DNA from: Tetradesmus obliquus
Lineage: Eukaryota; Chlorophyta; Chlorophyceae; Sphaeropleales; Scenedesmaceae
Reading direction: 5' to 3'
Length of the DNA stretch: 64,000 nucleotides
Assembly (NCBI GenBank): GCA_030272155.1
Contig: CP126204.1
Span: 1,975,501 to 2,039,500, forward strand
The position numbers were made by a program, and so were the translations under genes. Below the pieces are notes generated by a model that ran no database searches, was not told the DNA's origin, and saw only the letters and a list, made by a program, of their open reading frames with translations. Each line of letters starts with the position of its first letter. Positions within the stretch are counted from its first letter, which is position 1. Below are positions 12,167 through 24,500 of this stretch, piece after piece.

Positions 12167-12943
12167 GCTACACAGCTGAGTACTAGCGTGCATGCTGCAA
12201 AAGGTGCTGCGAGATTGGCACAGCTGATAACAGGTAGAAAGGGCTGTGTGCAACCTGTGCTGGCATGCTGCTGCTGCATGCTGCTGGGACCTGTCCCTCA
12301 TATATGTCAAACAGATGCTCTGCACATCCCACTTGCCACGGCACCAGCACGGTAAGTAGTCAACGGTCAAACAACAATTGAGAGCTGCAGGAAGGCGCTG
12401 TGTCACTGCACCAGCTGCTGCATGCGCTGCTTCCCAGCACTGGGTGTAACTAGTTCTACTACGCAGTGCAGCAGTAAACACAGGCTGCATGGGCTACTGG
12501 CTGCAGCTTGAATATCTGGACAAGCGACTATATTTTGCATGCTGATGCACACAGCTGCTGCTGTTGACTATGAACGCACCTTCGGCACTGCTGAACTCTG
12601 TTGCAGGGGGGCAGGGCAACTTGCGCTTGTAGAAGGTTTTCTTTACTCCAGTAGGAGGGGCATACGGCGCTGTGGCTGCCACAGGAGAAGTGTTGGAAGC
12701 CTGAGGTAGCTGCTGCGGCTGTTGCTGGTGCTGCTGCGGTTGCTGCTGTTGCTGTCTCAGCAGCTGCTGCTGCTGCACGTGCTGCTCCTGCTGCGGCTCC
12801 TCCATGTGCCGTGCGACCTCGGCGATGCTCCGCACGGGCCGAAGCTGGCTAGAAACTACTTGAAGAAGCCGAAAGGCGCCGGGTATCTGCGCCTGCAGGC
12901 TCTGCGAGGACTGCAGCGCGAGGAACAGTGTGCTGGGCAGCAT
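8115..12943 (-). CDS. PCS1: Phytochelatin synthase (glutathione gamma-glutamylcysteinyltransferase)
   Basis: A papain-like transpeptidase (EC 2.3.2.15) that builds (gamma-Glu-Cys)n-Gly from glutathione when metals are bound. Seven exons join in phase: complement(8115-8627, 8932-9126, 10012-10227, 10727-10951, 11488-11662, 12047-12119, 12580-12943), 586 residues. Family landmarks in order are FYKRKLPCPPATEFSSAEG, LFAEALQQGTM, EPAFCGLAS, NALSIDP, WFHEQLLDCC, TGDGHFSPVGGY, LILD and ARFKYPPHWVPL. The catalytic triad falls at Cys154, His260 and Asp278; the spacings of 106 and 18 are those of Arabidopsis PCS1 (Cys56, His162, Asp180). The C-terminal sensor region is diverged and Gln-rich but keeps SEKLTMLLLL...W and the terminal EVQYLRQQL helix. 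The start is uncertain: Met at 12943 gives a presequence-like N-terminus, and Met at 12805 also fits. It is divergent from the ABCC gene at 13854. Confidence 0.95.
9245..9485 (-). repeat. Two copies of the start of PCS exon 8932-9126
   Basis: Segments resembling the exon part that codes ARLVSMAPLVSVRSFIA lie at about 9430-9485 and, with its acceptor and poly-Ala start, at about 9245-9345. Both sit in the intron upstream (in gene sense) of the exon used. Confidence 0.8.
9640..9890 (-). repeat. Two copies of the end of PCS exon 10012-10227
   Basis: The LDIRPDGSWREAEHFIKATA segment through ELVQ and its donor recurs at about 9806-9890 and 9640-9725, downstream in gene sense. Both copies stay open and keep a GT donor, so they are possible latent exons. 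Confidence 0.85.
10385..10478 (-). repeat. Copy of the start of PCS exon 10012-10227
   Basis: An acceptor plus a RFKYPPHWVPL-like sequence through the MSRVDP region is duplicated about 250 bp upstream (gene sense) of the exon used. Confidence 0.8.
11003..11052 (-). repeat. Copy of the acceptor and start of PCS exon 10727-10951
   Basis: CTGCAG followed by the AACLAKCNGANVSL coding sequence is present twice, about 100 bp apart. The nearer copy continues into the conserved exon and is the one used. Confidence 0.8.
11241..11415 (-). repeat. Two copies of the end of PCS exon 11488-11662
   Basis: QLLDCCLPLATVAKEGVVL is preserved in frame at about 11241-11310. A more decayed copy lies at about 11361-11415. 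The period is about 115-120 bp. Confidence 0.8.
11741..11820 (-). repeat. Relic copy of the PCS catalytic exon
   Basis: A CAACAG acceptor is followed by STQEEPALYGLASIAMLLD, a clear paralogue of the active-site exon start at 11662. The catalytic Cys is replaced by Tyr. No GT donor follows at the equivalent position. Confidence 0.8.
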
Positions 12944-13853
12944 GTGACACGCGCACGCCCGTCTCTGACTGTAAGAACTGTTGATAAACAATCCACAAGA
13001 TAAATCACAGTTTGAATGATTTGCGATGCGTGATGTGCACAGACAAGCTCGTCGAGATTGAATTTTACGTGGTGGTGACCCCAATAACACCCTCAGCAAT
13101 CAGCATACTTGATTGAGACTTCCGATAACCATCAGGAGATAACAGCAACAAACATCTGAAGGCTCTCGTCCACCATGACAAAGTTTAACGTTAGATGATG
13201 ACAAGGAAGGATTGAAGACCTGCTCACAAGGTTGATCGCAGTTTGAGTTTACGAACTGTGATTATGAAGGTAATAGGGCCGTCAACTTGCACCGCCGGAG
13301 GTCAGGCTGTCAAATATCCCTCCGTTCAACTTGCTTGCCGACACACCACGACATTCGTCGTGTCAAAAGCGCTATTGAGTTATCATCAGATTTCTCTGAA
13401 TGCAGATTGGTTTAGCACAGACTTGTACAGGAGGGCAAAAAAGGTTTACCTGCTGCTACGGCCGCTGGACGTGTCCAGCCAGCTTCGTTTGAGGCTGTCT
13501 GCGGCATTTTAAGTAGGTTTGTCGGTGGCCGTCTACAACACAGTGCTCTAATCCAGAAACCTTGGCAGCAGCAGCAGCTGTCCGACACCACACATGCAAT
13601 CCACTGGATTGTCATTCCAGGTGTCCAAGGGCAATCTTTAGTTGCACATTCGTCAGGCCCATTCATCAGCGTCACAGCCATACTGCAGCAACTGCTACCA
13701 AGTCATGCAGCTCTGTGCCCAGTCAATTAAACGCACTGTCCACACTCCTTGTGACCTGGGCAGCTGTCATAGCCTCTTCCTTCCACCCCCTGAAAGCAAT
13801 CAACTTGCTGACAGCCTTACCCTCCTCTGCACTCCTGCTGTGATACCCTCAGC
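12944..13853. promoter_or_regulatory. Shared divergent promoter region of PCS and ABCC
   Basis: About 910 bp separates the two start codons, which face away from each other. I see no TATA box at a convincing place and no match to the animal metal-response-element consensus. The region is less CAG-rich than its surroundings. The regulatory role follows from geometry, not from a recognised motif. Confidence 0.5.
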
Positions 13854-13864
13854 ATGCCGCACCC

Positions 13865-13903
<39 letters not shown>

Positions 13904-16073
13904 CTCGGCCCTGGAGGCCGCGGGGCTGTGGAGCAGGATCTCCTTCAGCTGGGTGGGCCCACTCATCCACAAAGGCTGGCACAGCCTGCAGCTGGACAGA
14001 GATGATGCAAAGTTCCTGCTGCCACAAGACACTGATGCGCCGCAGCTGTCGCGCCAGTTTGAAGCGGCGTACGGCAAGCTCAAAGTGAGAGAGGCTCCAG
14101 CAGCAGCTATGTAGCCGGTGTACATAGCTGCTGCTATGTAGCCGGTGGTTGCAGCGGCGGCGATGAGGATGTACACTATACACTCACCCCTGCTGCTATG
14201 GTACTGCTGTGCTGTGTGGTACAACAACTTGTGTTGTCGCTGTTGTGCATGAGCAGCTCGCAGCAGCTGTGCCTTGCGGCCAGTCCAGGCGTGTGCTGCA
14301 GCCTGCAGTAGTAGCCTCTTTGCCTATTTGCTAGCAGTACAAGACGCGTAGAGTTCACGCTGTGCGCGGCGTCGCTTAGGCTTGTGCGCCAAGTATGCAC
14401 AGCACCCACCCCATCAGCACTAGCTTCAGCAACCCCGGCCCTTTCTGTTGCTGCCTTGCTGCCTTGCACTTCAATCCATGAACAGGCCAAATATGCGGCG
14501 CGGCGCAAGCGCCCCAACCTGACAACGCTGACGCTGCTGCGGCTGTACTGGCCGGTGCTGTTGCACCACTCCTTCTGGGTGCTCTGTGAAGTGGGCATCA
14601 GGTGCGGTACATGTCATGTTATATGACACAGCAAACGAGACAGGGAAAGGCATGGCCTCACTGTAGCTGTCTGGTAACACATTGTCACAGACCTCGTTGC
14701 TTTGTTGGTTGTCCCGCTGCAGGCTGCTGGCGCTGCGTCACTTCTGCAGTGGCTGCAGGCTGACCCAGCAGCAGCAGGCAGCACTGAACATCCATCACAC
14801 TCACTACCACAAACCGTGTCACTTATAATGTTATTCTGTCATTTAATTTGCAGGCTGCTGTCGCCGCTGGCGCTGCGTCGCTATTGGATTGGTTGCAGAC
14901 TGATTCAGCAGCGCCAGGCAGCACTGAACATACGTCACAAAGCGTATCACTCGTCTTGTTATTTTGTCACTTTGTTTGCAGGCTGCTGTCGCCGCTGGCG
15001 CTGCGTCACTTCCTGGAGTGGCTGCAGGCTGACTCAGCAGCACCAGGCAGCACCCCAGTGTGGCTGGGCTGGTGCTGGGCCATTGCAGTGGCAAGTGGGG
15101 GCGTGGGCATGACCCTGGTGCACCACCAGTTCTTGTGAGTACGACACGTGTGTGGCAGCATCCGTTGTACTGTGGCATGTGCACAGATGATTCGAGTGTG
15201 CGGCCTCTGGAGGGGTGGTTATGACCCTGGTGCACCACCAGTTCTTGTGAGTCGCAGTGCACTTCAGTTGTTTCCAATTGCAGCAAACCACAAATGTGTT
15301 TTAGGCATAACGTTTGTGCACCAGCGCTGTGACGTTGCAGCAATGTAGAACTGGACTACTGCTTTCCCGGCCACGCAGCTGGATTGGCATGCGCACGAGC
15401 ATGGTGAAAACCCATGCGCCGCCCAAGTCTTAATGTTCTATTCCTCACTCTCGCGTTTCATGTTTGCTTTTACTTTTGTTACAATCCTCGACACCCGCAG
15501 CTGGATCGGCATGCGCATGGGCTTCACCATGCGGCAGCAAGTCGTGGCAGCCATCCACGCCAAGGTGCTGCGCCTCAACTCAGCAGCAGTGGCGCACGCC
15601 AACAGCGGCACCATCATAAACCTGGCCAGTAATGACGTGCGGCGCTTTGACGAAGGTTTCAGCTTCTGGCTGTTCTGCTGGGCGGGGCCGCTGGAGGCAG
15701 CGCTGGTGCTGCTGATGGTGTCACTGGAGCTGGGGTTTGTGCCGGCCATCTGCGGCATGGCTGCAATGCTGGCGGTGATACCGCTGCAGGTGCGGGGAGT
15801 GCCTGCAGGAAACTGCATCATGATGGCAACTGCATGCTGTGAAATATGCGCTGTAAGTGAGACTGGCATAGCGCACATGCTCTAGTGCGATGTGTTTTCT
15901 TGACACTTGGAGGGTTGACTCATCATATGCCGCTGCTGCTGCCCTGCTGCTGCAACAAACAGGCGCTGCTGGCGCGCACGGTTGCTGGGCTGCGGCGCAA
16001 CACTGCAGCTCGCACGGATGAGCGCGTGCGCCTGACAGGCGAGGTCATCCAGGTGGGGCCATGCACTAGCAGC

Positions 16074-16110
<37 letters not shown>

Positions 16111-19100
16111 CTTGCAGTTGAAAGGGAAGTGTACGGTCCTGGTGCTTTGTTCAAAAACTGCACCAGCAGCATCAGCCATATCAGCACACCATGAAGCAAG
16201 GTGCTAGCTTATATGGCGCCGTTGCGACATGTTACATTGTCACATAACACTGTTACTTTTGGTTCGAACGATCGCTGCTCGCCTGCAGGGCTGCCTCGCG
16301 ATGAAGATGCTTGCGTGGGAGGACCCCTTCACAAAGAGCATCAGCGGCATCCGCCGCAAGGAAGTATCGTTCAGCGGGCGCATGGCGCAGATCAGAGGCC
16401 TCAACCTGTCGCTGCAGTTCTGCATGACGCCCGTTGTCGCGTTTGTGACGTTCAGCGTGTACATCGCCATGGGGAATAAGGTGGGGCTGTTGACTTTTCA
16501 TGGTTTGTTGTTGAGGTGCACTAGTGATGCAACATACATCCGGTGATGCAACATACATCCGGTGTAGAATTTGGGCCAGGGAGCTTGAAGCCAGCACAGA
16601 TGTAATCTTTATTTATCTATAATATCTGTGCCAGCACGGCATGCAGCTTAGGCAGGAACACTGAGCCAAGCAAGGGTGCTGCCTCTGCTGTTATGAGGCT
16701 GCAACTTTCGTACCATTCCACTGTTCCTGCACATCCCTTGTGCCTGTGTTGACCAAACACTGCAATCCATGTCCATGTCTCACACCATTAACCAAATGTA
16801 CTTGGCCTGCTGCTGTGTGCTCTGCTGTTTTTTGCTCTGCAGCTCAACCTCCCCAGCGTGTTCTACGCGCTGTCGCTGCTGCGCCTGCCGCAGCTGTACC
16901 TCGTCTACTTTGCAGTGATAGGTGCGGCACAGCACCTGCTGAAGTGGGGTGACACCTGTGCTTGTACATACGTGTAACTATGCATGTTGCATGTGCAGTG
17001 TGATGGAGGGTATTCAACACCTGGTTGCCGCATGAGCTGTAGCGCTGCAGCAATGGATCGCATGCTCCTGCTGACATATGACAACACCTGGCCGTTCTGT
17101 TTGTCCGTCTCGTCTATCTTCGCTGCTCCTGCCTTCTGCAGGCTTCCAGTACCTCACGGAGACCTTCATCGCAGTGCAGCGCATCGACAAGTTCCTGTCC
17201 ATGCCGGAGCCGCCGCCGCCAGTCTACCTGCGCGCAAAATCAGCAGCAGCAGCAGCAAACGCAGCACAAACCAGCAACAGCAAGACCTCAGCAGGCGGCA
17301 GGGTGTCTGTAGATCTGGCTGGCGGCAGCAGAGGCACAGGGCTGCTGAGCCGTGTCGTGCGCAGGAGCCTCGAGCTGCAGCAGCAGGGTTTGAAGGCGCC
17401 TGCAGCAGCAGCAGCAGCAGCAGCGGCTGATGTGGTACTGAGTGACCACCCTGATGGCTATGTTGAGCTTGGGGGGGCTGACTATGACTGGAGCACAAAT
17501 GTGGAGGAAATGGCTGCACAGGTGGGGCAGGCGCCTTTTCCATCAAAGTTCTTAGCACTTATTGGCTGTTAGAAAGCTGGATTGGAGGCATGCAAGGTAT
17601 GGGTGCATGGGCGAGGCAGTGGGCTGTGCTGTCTGTGCATGGCGCACACCCTGCTTGCTGACTTCTTATTGCACGTGCAATCCTCAAAGCAAGAATAACG
17701 TTGACGTGCAATCCTCAAAGCAAGAATAACTTTGAAGAGTAGTTGAAGGGTCCTAAGCACTTGCAGGAATGGCATATGATTAACACTTTATTTTTATGTT
17801 AAATTTGACAGCTGAGCTCAACAACGCACCTGGTGTGGCACATGCCATCCGCTTCTGATGCCTTACCGGGCTCGACTGCGCTGCATCAACACCTGCACTG
17901 TTTGCGAATGCCTTGCAGGACACCAGCAACCACCCTCGCTCCACAAGCCTGGTCAACAGCAGCACAGTTCCTGCAAGCCCTGCCGGATCAGCAGCATCAG
18001 GGCAGCCACAGCACACCTCTCAGGGACAAAGCCCCAGCTTCCTCCAAGCGCCCAACACACTCAACACACCTAACGCAGCGAACACAACCAATACAGTGGC
18101 CGTAGATATGGTGCGTGCAGCGTCGGCCGCAACAGCAGCAACCTCGCGCAGCAGCATGGAGCTGCCGCTCGGTCAAACTTCTCGCAGGACGTTGACCGGG
18201 GTGACGCTGCAGGTGCAGCCAGGGGAGCTGCTGGCTGTTGTCGGGGAGGTGGGGGCTGGCAAGAGCAGCTTGCTTGCTGCTCTGCTTGGGGAGCTCATGC
18301 CTATGCAGGGCCCTGATGGCAAAGTACATGGTGAGCTCAGCAGTCTGTCAGGCTGCTGTTGTTTCAAACAGAGTGATCAGTTTGGTTTCACTGGTGAAAA
18401 GGCCTTGCACACACAGACACCCACCGCATTTGAAAACACTTACAGAACCCCCAACACGACATGGCTTGCGCATGCAGGCAGCACTGTGATTGTTGGCGGG
18501 GCGTACTGCAGCCAGGTGCCTTAAAACGCAAACACATACACCTACACTGACCCATGGCTTCTACTGCACATGTTTTGCATCCAGGCGGCCCTGTGGTTGT
18601 GGGGCGTGTGGCGTACTGCAGCCAGGTGCCGTGGATCATGGCAGCCTCCCTGAAAGACAACATCCTGTTCCAGGCGCCCTTCGACAAGGAGCGTTATAAC
18701 AGTGTTATTAACGTCTGCGCCCTGAACCAGGACCTGGCAGAGCTGCCTGCAGGAGACATGACAGAGCTGGGGGAGCGTGGCATCAATCTGTCAGGTGTGT
18801 TACATTTGGTGGTATGTGACAATGCAAGGCGCTGTTGCACGAACAGCACTACGGCTGGATGATATCCGGTGTGTCAATAATTTACCTGCACAGTGAGCAG
18901 TTGCTGATGCTTCTTATTATAGCCAGCAACGTGAGGCAGTGACAAAACACAACCCACAAGTCGCGTGCTCTTTATAATTGCCGTAAAGTTGTTGTATCCT
19001 TTGTGCACATGTGCAGGTGGTCAGAAGGCCCGCGTTGCGCTGGCGCGTGCTGCCTACTCTGCTGCATCAGTGCAGCTGCTGGACGACCCGCTGTCAGCAG

Positions 19101-19931
19101 TTGACCCCCGGGTGGGCCGCATCCTGTTTGACAAGTGCATCGGGCCCCAGGGCATGCTGGCAGGTGGGTCCAGCGCGCTGCTGCCGCTGCTGCTGCTGCT
19201 GCTGCACCTGCTGCTGAGACATCCTGTTTGTTGCTTGGCGTTTCAGTCACATGCGTTAGGCTGCGGGCATGATGGCAGGTGGTGGGCTGCTGCTGCTGTT
19301 GCTGCTGCTGTTGCTGCTGGTTTTGACTGTAGTCTGGCATTTTGCCTGCTTTACACATTTGCAGTTTAGGCTCGTTGTTGATGCTGAATGCTTGAGGCAT
19401 TTTTGCTTGGTTCTGGGAGGCAGGCGGTCCTTGTGAGTGTGGTGCACCTTGCACGCAAGAATGCATGTCTGGCAGCTGCGTCAACAGCAGCTGACAATCA
19501 CACCGCAAGCCAGCTGTGCATCCAGCACTGCTTCTGCCGCTTCCACTACCTCTGCCACTGCTGCCGCTGCTGCTGCAGGCTGCACGCGCGTGCTGGTGAC
19601 GCACCAGCGGCAGTTCCTGCCCAAATGTGACCGCATCGCAGTGCTGCGCCACGGCTGCCTACTGGCCTGCGGCAGCTGGCAGCAGCTGCTGCCGCTGCAA
19701 CTGCCGGAGCTCGTGGGTGGGGCAGTGACCATGAGCTTGGACGCAGCAGAGGAGGCTGCTGAGGAAGATGAACAGCAGCAGCAGCAGCAGCAGCAGGGTG
19801 AGGATGACAGCCAGGCAGCAGCAGCAAATGGTAAGCAGCAGGAAAGCCAGGAGCAGCAGGCAGCAGCAGCTGCAGTAGGCAAGGAGCTGCCGGCAGTGTT
19901 CCAGGCAGCAGCAGCAAAGCCGTTTGCTTCA

Positions 19932-19981
<50 letters not shown>

Positions 19982-20257
19982 GGACACGGCGCAGCTCAGC
20001 AGCGGCAGCAGCAATGCAGAGGACGGCAGCAGCAGCAGCAGCAGCAGCGATGGTGACAAGTCGAAGAAGTTCCCTCTGAGTAGAGAGCGGACCATGGCTC
20101 CAGATATCAACAGGCGGCCGGCAGATTCCAGCAGGCCTAGCGGCAGCAGCAATGGCGGCAGCTGGTGGGGCTTTGGCAGCAGCCTGAACCCTAGCCGCAG
20201 CATGGGCAGGTTTGTGCGCAGCATCAGCAGGCGGTTTGGCAGCCGCAGGGACACCAC

Positions 20258-20311
<54 letters not shown>

Positions 20312-21537
20312 TGCGTCTTCTGATGAAGATGTGTTTGGTGATGAACCCAGTGAGGGTGTTGCGGCTCGCGGAGGCCTTGGAAGCTCATTTGCACATGCCC
20401 AGCTGGCAATCACACGCAGCATATCGAGCCTATTTGTGCCGCCAGCATACCTGCCTGGCGGCCCACTGTATGCAGGCCCAGCAGCAGCAGCAGCAGCAGC
20501 AGCGCCCCTACAAAAAGCTGACTCAAGTAAAGGCTTCAGCCGGCAGGATAGCCGCAGAGGTCTTGCGCTGCTGGCGCCAGTTCGCAGCTTAGTCATGCTG
20601 TCTCACCAAGCCTCATCGCTGTCGCGAGGCGTCAGCGTGCACGCCGCCGCCGCTGCTGCTGCTGCTGCGGCCAAGGATGGCAGCAGCAACAGTGCTGCTG
20701 CTGCTGCGCCTGTGGGCCAGCTGGTAGCAGCAGAGAAGCGGGAGACAGGCAGTGTTTCGTGGAAGGTGTATGGCGCGTATGCGCAGCAGATTGGGCTGGT
20801 GACGAGCTGGCTGATGCTGTCGGCACTGGTGCTGGGTCAGGGAGTGTACTTGGCGGCTGATTGGTGGCTGGCTATGTGGAGCGCCAGCCCAACAGGGCAG
20901 CAGCTGCAGATGAAGTGAGTATGCCGCAGGGTTTTTTTGTGTTTGTTTGTGCTTGTTCCATTTGTTTGAATTTGTTGGAACATGTTGGGCGTGTCCCTTG
21001 CTGCTGATTGGTGGCTAGCCTTGTGGAGCGTGAGCCCTAGCGGGCGGCAGCTGCAAATGAAGTGAGTCAACAGGGGAGGGTTGGAAGGCGTTGGGTGTGA
21101 GCAGGGGGTTGAGGTGGGGTGCTGGTGATGATGTGCCAAGGCTGTGCAACTGGCAGGTTTGAGGTTGCCTGCTGCTGCTGCTGCTGCTGCAGGTGGCTTC
21201 TGGTGTATGGGCTACTGACAGCAGGCGTGATCACTGTCAGCCTGCTGCGCAGCTCGCTCTTCTTCTGGGCCAGCCTGCGCGCCGCCACGCGCCTGCACAA
21301 CGCGATGCTGCTGCGCATGCTGCGCGCACCGCTGAGCTTCTTCCATACCAACCCTGCGGGGCGCGTGCTCAACAGGTTCAGCAATGACCAGGTGTGAACG
21401 GGGACAGACAATCTGCATGATCTGTAGCCAGCTGTCGGCACGGTCGTCCTCGGCACTGTCAACTCCTGGATTGATAACTTGCCTTTCATGATGCGTTCAG
21501 CCGGGTCAGTGCCAGATCAAAGTATTCCTTTCACCCA

Positions 21538-21569
<32 letters not shown>

Positions 21570-24500
21570 AGGGCCGTGTGGACGACATGCTGCCCATGGC
21601 GCTGTTTGACGTGCTGCAGACCGGCTTTGTGTGCCTGGGCGCATTCGTGCTGGTGGCTGTGGCGGTGCCCTTCATCCTGCCCGTGTTTGCGGCGCTGCTC
21701 ATCGCCTTCTACTACTTCAGGTGAGGGCCTGTTATGTGACATGTTGTTATGTTAGACATACTGTACACATACCAGTTGTAGCAGTGGTGCCCTTCATACT
21801 GCCCGTGTTTGCGGCGCTGCTCATCGCATTCTATTACTTTAGGTGAGGTGCTGTTATGTCATTCGTGACGTTGTTATGCTATACATACCAGTTGTAGCAG
21901 TAGTGCCCTTCGTACTGCCTGTGTCTGCTGCGCTGCTCATCGCCTTCTACTACTTCAGGTGAGGGCAGCAGTGGATGCTCATCTTCAGTCCATGACAGCG
22001 CAGTAGCGGTCCTGACACAGTGAAGGAAGGGACAGGGGCTGCGCTACAGCTTGCTGTCATACCTGCTTGCAGGCGTGTGTCCCGCGGAACAAGGCCTGGA
22101 CCTGACCAGCTTGTTGTGCATGCATCGCCGCTCATGACAGCTGCTGCATGTGTCACGCGCTTTGCGTATGCTCTGCGATCCTGCACGTGTCATACACGTT
22201 GTGCATATGCCCTGCCGCCCTGCATGCGTCACACAGTTTCAGCGTGCCCTGCGGCCCTGCATGTGTCACACGTTTTGCGTATGTTTTGTGTCCCTGCAGG
22301 CAGCGCTACATCACGACCAGCCGTGAGATCAAGCGCTGGGACGCCACCAGCAGGTCCCCAGTCTACGCCAGCTTCAGCGCCACCCTCAAGGTATGTCATA
22401 TTTTGTCGTGATTGTCAGTGTTAGTGTTGGTGTTACGTTTGTCACTGAATCTGTAGCGCCAGCTCGTCCGGCGCTGGGACGCGACCAGCATGTCCCAGTC
22501 ACAGCTTCATTAGCTTCAAAGAGCGTTAAAATTGATGCGTTGCGCTTGGATAATGAGAATATCCATTCAACAGGTAGTGATGGCTACTTACAAAACACCC
22601 CGCACATAGTGTCGTATGTCCTGCGGCTCTCACACCTGTGACATGTCCGTGCTGACTGTGCCTGCAGGGCCTGCCCACGATCCGCGCCTACGGCGCTGAG
22701 TCACACTTCCAGGAGTCCTTCATCTCACACCTCTCACTCAACGGCCAGTGGTGGTACGCCTACCTGGCCACTGCCCGCTGGATAGGCTTCAGGCTGGACC
22801 TGATCGCCACCATCACACTGACCATGGCGGTGCTGCTGGCCATGGCTGTGCGCACAGAGGTGAGGCACTGAGGCAGGGTATCGTATCTCATAAGGCAGGG
22901 TAATGCATCCCGTAAGGCAGGGTATTACATCCTGCACAATATGTGTGAGAAATATACAGTTCATGTACGTGCTGGTTGCGTCTGCAGATGGTACGAGCAC
23001 ACCGTTCGTTACCAGGGGTTGGACAGTTGAGAATTACCTTGGATCATGATGCCAGCTTCAGGCTGGTCCTGATTGCTACCATCACGCCTGTCTGACGCAC
23101 GTGCTGCAGCTGCGGCAGCCGTCAATCCATAACTGCCGCATGTTGCTGCTGCAACTGCTGACTCAACTGCCAACAGGTCAAGGCGGCGATCCTGGGCCTG
23201 TCCCTCACGCACGTGCTGCAGCTGACGGGCACGCTGCAGTGGTGGACGCGCCAGACAGTAGAGGTGGAGAACAACATGACCTGCGTGGAGCGCATGGTCG
23301 AGTACACGCAGCTGCCGCAGGAGCCGCCGAGGTGCGCAGGGCTCCCAAAAATATGTGTGTAGAGGGTTGCATGCGTCCCTTTATGCAACGTCTGTCATTG
23401 GCGATAACACAACCTCGCATGCTTCATTACGATGTGTGCTGGCTGGGCTGTGCATTGTCCTGCAGGCTTGCCGCGGGCGGCGCCCCACCCCCACCCGGCT
23501 GGCCCGCCAAGCCTGCAGGACAATGCACAGCCCAGCCAGCCACACATCGTAATGAAGCATGCAAGATGGTGTAATCGCCAATGGTGTAATCGCCGGCCAG
23601 CGGCTCCATCACTCACCAGCACGTCACCCTCTCTTGCAAAGCCTCCCATTTCTACATACCGTACCGTATTGTATAATACATATGACATGCCGGTGTTGTA
23701 AACTATGCACTGCAGGCTTGCGGAGGGCGGCGCCCCGCCCCCGCCTGGCTGGCCCGCAAGCGGCTCCGTCACCTACCAGAGCGTCACCGCCAGCTATCGC
23801 CCGGGCCTGCCGCCGGTGCTGCAGAACCTCAGCTTCCACCTAAAACCCAGCACTTCGTGCGGCGTGGTGGGCCGCACCGGCAGCGGCAAGAGCAGCCTGA
23901 TGCTGAGCCTGTTCCGGCTGATTGATGTGGATGCTGGGCGCATCTTGCTGGATGGCGTGGACACAGCAAGCATTGCGCTGGACTCGCTGCGGCGGCAGCT
24001 GGCCATCATCCCCCAGGTTGGTTTCAACATGATAAGCACGTTTCATCTCTGGTTGCTTACTCGTCAGCAGCACACGCATTAATCATAATATCCCTTGCTC
24101 TCATCTTTACTATGTAGTCTGAATCGGCTGTTTTCCTTGCTGCTGCTCTGTTGCAGGACCCTGTGCTGTTCAGTGGCACGCTGCGCAGTAACCTGGACCC
24201 CTGGAATCAGCACGACGACGCGGAGCTGTGGCGCGTGCTGGCAGCGGTGCAGCTCAAGTCCGCCATCCACGCAGCAGGCGGGCTAGCTGTGCGCATGGCG
24301 GAGGCTGGGGACAATCTGAGTGTGGGACAGCGGCAGCTGTTCTGCCTTGCGAGGTGAGGGGGTGCTGCTGATGTTGCTGTGCTGCTGATGCTAAGTTCTT
24401 GTGGCCACGCCCTTGCTGTGGCGATTGCTCATTACTCACTGTTGTGCGCATGGCGGAAGCCGTGGACAGCTTGAGTGTGGGGCAGCTGCAGCTGTGCTGC

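Noticed and set aside
12944-13853. Metal-response elements in the PCS/ABCC promoter
   Set aside because: I looked for the animal TGCRCNC consensus on both strands and found no convincing match, so no site is claimed.
16255-16285. tRNA-like GGTTCGAAC box
   Set aside because: No A box, acceptor stem or anticodon arm could be formed around it; it lies in an ABCC intron.
19481-20596. 371-codon open frame on the minus strand opposite the ABCC linker
   Set aside because: It consists of Leu/Ala/Ser runs that mirror the CAG-rich linker exon and has no recognisable protein motif. The plus strand is fully explained by the transporter.
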